A DNA stretch of 14,164 nt. Origin: Rhodanobacter sp. GTDB lineage: Bacteria; Pseudomonadota; Gammaproteobacteria; Xanthomonadales; Rhodanobacteraceae. The notes beneath the pieces were generated by a model. The model was not told the DNA's origin. It saw nothing but the letters and a program-made list of their open reading frames with translations, and did not search any database. Shown here piece after piece: positions 14,110 to 14,164 of the stretch. A program made the translations under genes and the position numbers. How positions within the stretch are numbered: the first letter of the stretch is position 1; each line of letters starts with the position of its first letter. The stretch is taken from NCBI GenBank assembly GCA_026193555.1, contig JAPHUU010000204.1, forward strand, positions 1 to 14,164, read 5' to 3'.

Positions 14110-14164
14110 CAGAATCGGGGCCTCCCGGAGCACAATTCCGCCTTGGCCATGGGCCTGGAGCAGG
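14110..14164. other. unidentified tail after the purE stop
   Basis: These last 55 bases do not code for a recognisable purE end in any frame. The expected next gene in many genomes is purK. I see at best a loose resemblance to a GGGQLARML-type purK start, requiring several gaps, which I do not count as an identification. Confidence 0.3.

Noticed and set aside
1..14164. CRISPR array, prophage, integrase, toxin-antitoxin or defence genes
   Set aside because: No regularly spaced repeats, no att-like direct repeats, no tRNA gene and no matching proteins were seen on either strand. The genes present are housekeeping or known-family genes.

Overview
The window reads as ordinary chromosomal DNA of a GC-rich gammaproteobacterium, most likely of the Xanthomonadales/Lysobacterales (Rhodanobacter, Dyella or Luteibacter type). 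The reasons are the petA-petB-petC-sspA-sspB block, a nadC/DUF3301/DUF1631 neighbourhood, a Trm112-like protein lacking part of its zinc site, and a GTAG-headed REP palindrome of the kind common in that order. The placement is inferred from gene content and protein resemblance; no search was run. The odd length, with a gene cut at the left end and an abnormal gene end at the right, suggests the window may be a whole contig.

Layout. (1) 1-1542, plus strand: the 3' part of an ABC-2 exporter ATPase gene overlapping its permease gene by ATGA. (2) 1583-1658: a 76-base REP pair between the converging permease and miaB genes. (3) 1665-3023, minus: miaB, tRNA 2-methylthiolation. (4) 3286-4461, plus: an exported lytic transglycosylase with a degenerate repeat linker. 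It converges with (5) 4463-5641, minus: a DegS/AlgW-like membrane-anchored protease, leaving a 1-base gap. (6) 5730-9610, plus: a good promoter, then petA (Rieske), petB (cytochrome b) and petC (cytochrome c1), which make the whole bc1 complex, followed after a strong hairpin by sspA and sspB. (7) 9645-13651, minus: a cluster in transcription order Trm112-like, DUF1631, nadC, DUF3301. (8) 13717-14109, plus: purE, which diverges from the Trm112 gene and loses its normal C-terminus near the window end.

How the genes work together. petABC encode the quinol:cytochrome c oxidoreductase of the respiratory chain. SspA is an RNA-polymerase-associated stringent/acid-stress factor, and SspB delivers ssrA-tagged proteins to ClpXP. 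DegS-like proteases release envelope-stress sigma factors, and the transglycosylase remodels peptidoglycan, so those two neighbours both act at the envelope. nadC (NAD synthesis) is translationally coupled to a large DUF1631 protein of unknown role.

I find no phage, integrase, CRISPR array, toxin-antitoxin pair or defence island, and no convincing undescribed multi-gene system. The points most worth a second look are the PSWY variant of the cytochrome b Qo motif, the abrupt loss of the PurE C-terminus, the repeat-bearing transglycosylase, and the DUF1631-nadC coupling.
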